Shown one piece after another: positions 59,205-64,000 of a stretch of DNA of 64,000 nt (position 1 is the first letter of the stretch; each line of letters begins with the position of its first letter). The stretch is taken from assembly GCA_037042915.1 (NCBI GenBank), contig CM073204.1, positions 1,178,001 to 1,242,000 of the forward strand, in the 5' to 3' direction. Source of the stretch: Auricularia sp. M13 (lineage: Eukaryota; Basidiomycota; Agaricomycetes; Auriculariales; Auriculariaceae). Position numbers and translations under genes: made by a program. The notes beneath the pieces were generated by a model, which worked only from the letters and a program-made list of their open reading frames with translations, was not told the origin of the DNA and ran no database searches.

Positions 59205-60470
59205 GGGACCGGAACGCCGTCCGGCATGTACGAGGCCGGTGCGTACCGGTACCGGGTGCTTTCAATCTCTCACCAGGACGGCCATGCAGCTGAACGTGAG
59301 ACCAGGGCAAGATCCAGCCCTCCGTCTTGAATCCTCTCTCGATGGTTCTACGCTTGCAAGTCACAGTACTGCATACCTTCAGTCGATGAAACGTATGTCC
59401 CAGAGCACTGCGATCATGCGGAATAGTCGCACTCATGCTGCTGCTGCCTGTGCTGTAGGACAGGGATCATTGTTCAAGTACCGGCCAACTAAGCTGGTGA
59501 GTCGTGCTTGTTTGATTGCGCTTGGCCGCGCAGATCGTCTTTAGATGCTGAAGTGCCCTCAGCCCCGGCAGCAATTTGTTTCTTCATCGGGTGCAAGGGC
59601 TCCAGGGTATGTCTGCACCATGCTATCTGCTTCTTGATACGACGCTTTTCTATGGGCTGTGGCTGGTTTTTGCTGATCATATATGGCCTCTGCAGACCGA
59701 CTGATCACGGCAAAAGATCACGCCGGTCCAAATCACCGTCGTCGACGTAGACGCAGAGGGCCGCTGTGCTCTGCCGCTGAGATATTTGCAAAACGTTCGA
59801 CGACTGAGCCAGCTTTGTTGAGTTCATGTTAAACCTGATCCCTCCCCCGTAGGACAGGGATCATTGTTCAAGTGCCGCCAACTAAGCTGGTGAGTCGCGC
59901 TTGTTTGATTGCGCTTGGCCGCGCAGATCGTCTGTAGATGCTGAAGCGCCCTCAGCCACGGCAGCAATTTGCTTCGTCATCGGGTGCAAGGGCTCCAGGG
60001 TATGTCTGCACCATGCTATCTGCTTCTTGATTCCTCATTAGCTACTCTCAATGGATGACTCTGGACGGACAGATGTCCTGGCTTCCAGCCAAGGACGTCA
60101 TCGGAGCGGTGCCCTGATCGTTCTCCATGGCGGAAGTTGGGAACTCTGCGGTTTCGGTTCTGATGTACAGATATGTGTCCTTTGAACGAATGTGCCTATT
60201 TGTGCCTTTTGCATAGCAACTCTGCAGCTCGGTTCTGATGTACAGTTATGTGTCCTTTGAACAAATGTGCCTATTACGACATCGAGCTCGCGTTCAAGTG
60301 GCTCATCTTTGCGCGGTACGGTGACACCCTGCAACTGTATCCGGCGCTCGAGTCGAGCGAGCTTACTTTGATCGTTCTCCATGGCGGTCGGTCGGATCGC
60401 GCGGACGCAGTTCTGATGTACACCAATACATAACAATCCTGTGGAAAGGTTAGCGATCCACGAGAACAGC
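59205..60470 (+). repeat. Right copy of the ~1.3-kb mosaic (X2) with eS21 fragment
   Basis: Matches 30600-31995 in order and orientation: the gtacgaggccggtgcgtacc block, the ~185-bp block twice (about 59458-59640 and 59852-60032), and an eS21 intron end plus exon start near 59690-59775. The shared strings aacaatcctgtggaaaggt and ccacgagaa mark the right end near 60470. Minus-strand ATGGAGAACGATCA strings (60117-60130, 60368-60381) resemble an eS21 first exon in inverted orientation. Confidence 0.85.
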
Positions 60471-60509
60471 TTCACTGGCGTGACACATACCTCGCAATCG
60501 TCTTCGGGG

Positions 60510-61050
60510 GGGCTCCGTCCATGGGCTTTACCCTGATCTTAGAGTTGCCTCGGCAGCGTTCCTACAATGTTTGCCCCAAGTGCAACAGCTGGGACTTCTT
60601 GTCATCTCACTCAAAGCCTCGCTCATGGCCTTGAATTCCTGGGTATCGGTACCGGCGAACATGCATATCTTTGAAATTGCCAAGGAATACTGCGTTCTAG
60701 GAGCCAAACTCATGACCCTCTTCCGAAAGCAACGGGGGAGCATGCACTAAAAATTTCACATTTTCTAGATAACGAATACCTTCCTTGGACAGGCAGTCGG
60801 GGAAACGGCCTGAAAATGTGTCTCTCCTCAAAGAGGACAGACTTGCGTTTGTTTACTAGCTATACCCCATTCATGAGATCATGCATACGACGGTACACAC
60901 CTCGTCGTGATGTCGGACGAGAACAGAGTGCGCTGGGTGACATCTCACAGCTTGAGGTCAGACTTGTTGCAGCAGTTACATCAGACCCTGACGTTCCCTT
61001 GCAGCCTGTTATCCTTTTTTACTTGAACGATTATCTTGAACGTAAAGTCT
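60510..61050 (+). pseudogene. Degenerate paralogue of the unrecognised gene at 41.7-43.3 kb
   Basis: Translations keep LGLLVISLKASLMALNSWVS, HIFEIAKEYCVLGAKLMTLF and, in another frame, YDGTHLVVMSDENRVRWVTS, matching LGLYILSLKASFSALQSW, EIVDTYCLRNVLAREALL and YDGMLVVNSDGNPWQWVTS of the 41.7-kb gene. Stops and frame changes separate the pieces. Only the 3' third is present. Confidence 0.65.
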
Positions 61051-61409
61051 GATGAGACTAGTTATCTTGAGTATCTGTGCTCGCCGTTCCTAACAATCTG
61101 TGTGCATCACTGTGACTACGGCGCCTGTGAAAGATGCGGAGGACTCCGGAAAACACCAAAGCTGACGAATGAAATTGGGAGCACCGACGACGGATGCGGA
61201 GCGAGATGAAAAGCGGCCACGGTCAGGACATGTCCGAAAAAAGCTGGCACGTGGACGCGGTGAGCGACCTGGCGACGGTGACATCGCATTAGCTCATCGG
61301 TGTTATTAAGGCGTCCCGTCGCCGCGTTGAATACTTGGGCGATATTTCGAGCAATTCTTTGTCGTGTTCTGAAGTATCTGAGCCATGTAGCTAGCCGGAA
61401 AGTTTTTCC

Positions 61410-63962
<2,553 letters not shown>

Positions 63963-64000
63963 TTTCGTACCCGTAACGCATACGAGTGGAAAGCTATAGA

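Noticed and set aside
30600-60470. Treating the two mosaic copies as long terminal repeats of one element
   Set aside because: They contain host-gene fragments and internal duplications, show no TG...CA ends or target-site duplication, and the interior has no element genes.

Overview
This window reads as nuclear DNA of a filamentous basidiomycete, most likely a mushroom-forming Agaricomycete. The grounds are genes split by many introns of about 45-60 nt with GT-AG borders, F-box-like genes in numbers, a fungal-type TET/JBP-like 2-oxoglutarate oxygenase, and a fungal eS21 ribosomal protein. I cannot name a species. Much of the window looks accessory, subtelomere-like and decayed: diverged paralogues, frameshifted genes, gene fragments, minisatellites, short TTAGG arrays and dispersed palindromes. 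I recognised no reverse transcriptase, integrase, capsid or other virus-like gene.

Region 1 (1-11.2 kb). A minus-strand OrsD/DUF3505-type plus RecQ-like helicase gene runs off the left edge. It lies head-to-head with two tandem plus-strand zinc-finger genes. The second of these (8264-11177) joins an N-terminal Cys cluster, a central module and a C-terminal array of PHD-like fingers encoded one per exon. The central module (CxxC...DIvPQ...YW) is also found at the C-terminus of the helicase.

Region 2 (11.2-19.6 kb) is gene-poor: a 75-bp minisatellite, a 24-bp-arm palindrome, a GC-rich block of uncertain coding status and a hierarchical minisatellite.

Region 3 (19.6-28.4 kb) is a second helicase plus PHD-array pair on the minus strand, followed by a third PHD-array remnant cut off at a (TTAGG)4-5 array.

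Region 4 (28.4-35.6 kb) has a ~200-bp satellite, then a mosaic of duplicated fragments of a ribosomal protein eS21 gene and an RBR-type E3 ligase gene. A ~1.3-kb copy of part of this mosaic (30.6-32.0 kb) recurs in the same orientation at 59.2-60.5 kb, bracketing the intervening ~27 kb.

Region 5 (35.6-59 kb) is denser in genes: a disordered acidic protein, a TET/JBP-like oxygenase, an intact-looking USP-type deubiquitinase, two unrecognised multi-exon genes, a SET-domain methyltransferase-like gene, three decayed F-box-like genes and three further unrecognised loci, two of them with repeated acidic modules. A palindrome with centre CCAGCTGG recurs five times in the window, three of them beside gene starts.

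Region 6 (59-64 kb) holds the right-hand mosaic copy, a degenerate paralogue of the 41.7-kb gene and a broken MCM3-like replicative helicase gene.

The best candidate for a previously undescribed system is the recurrent pairing of the OrsD-RecQ-like helicase with the exon-modular PHD-array protein, linked by a shared Cys-containing module.
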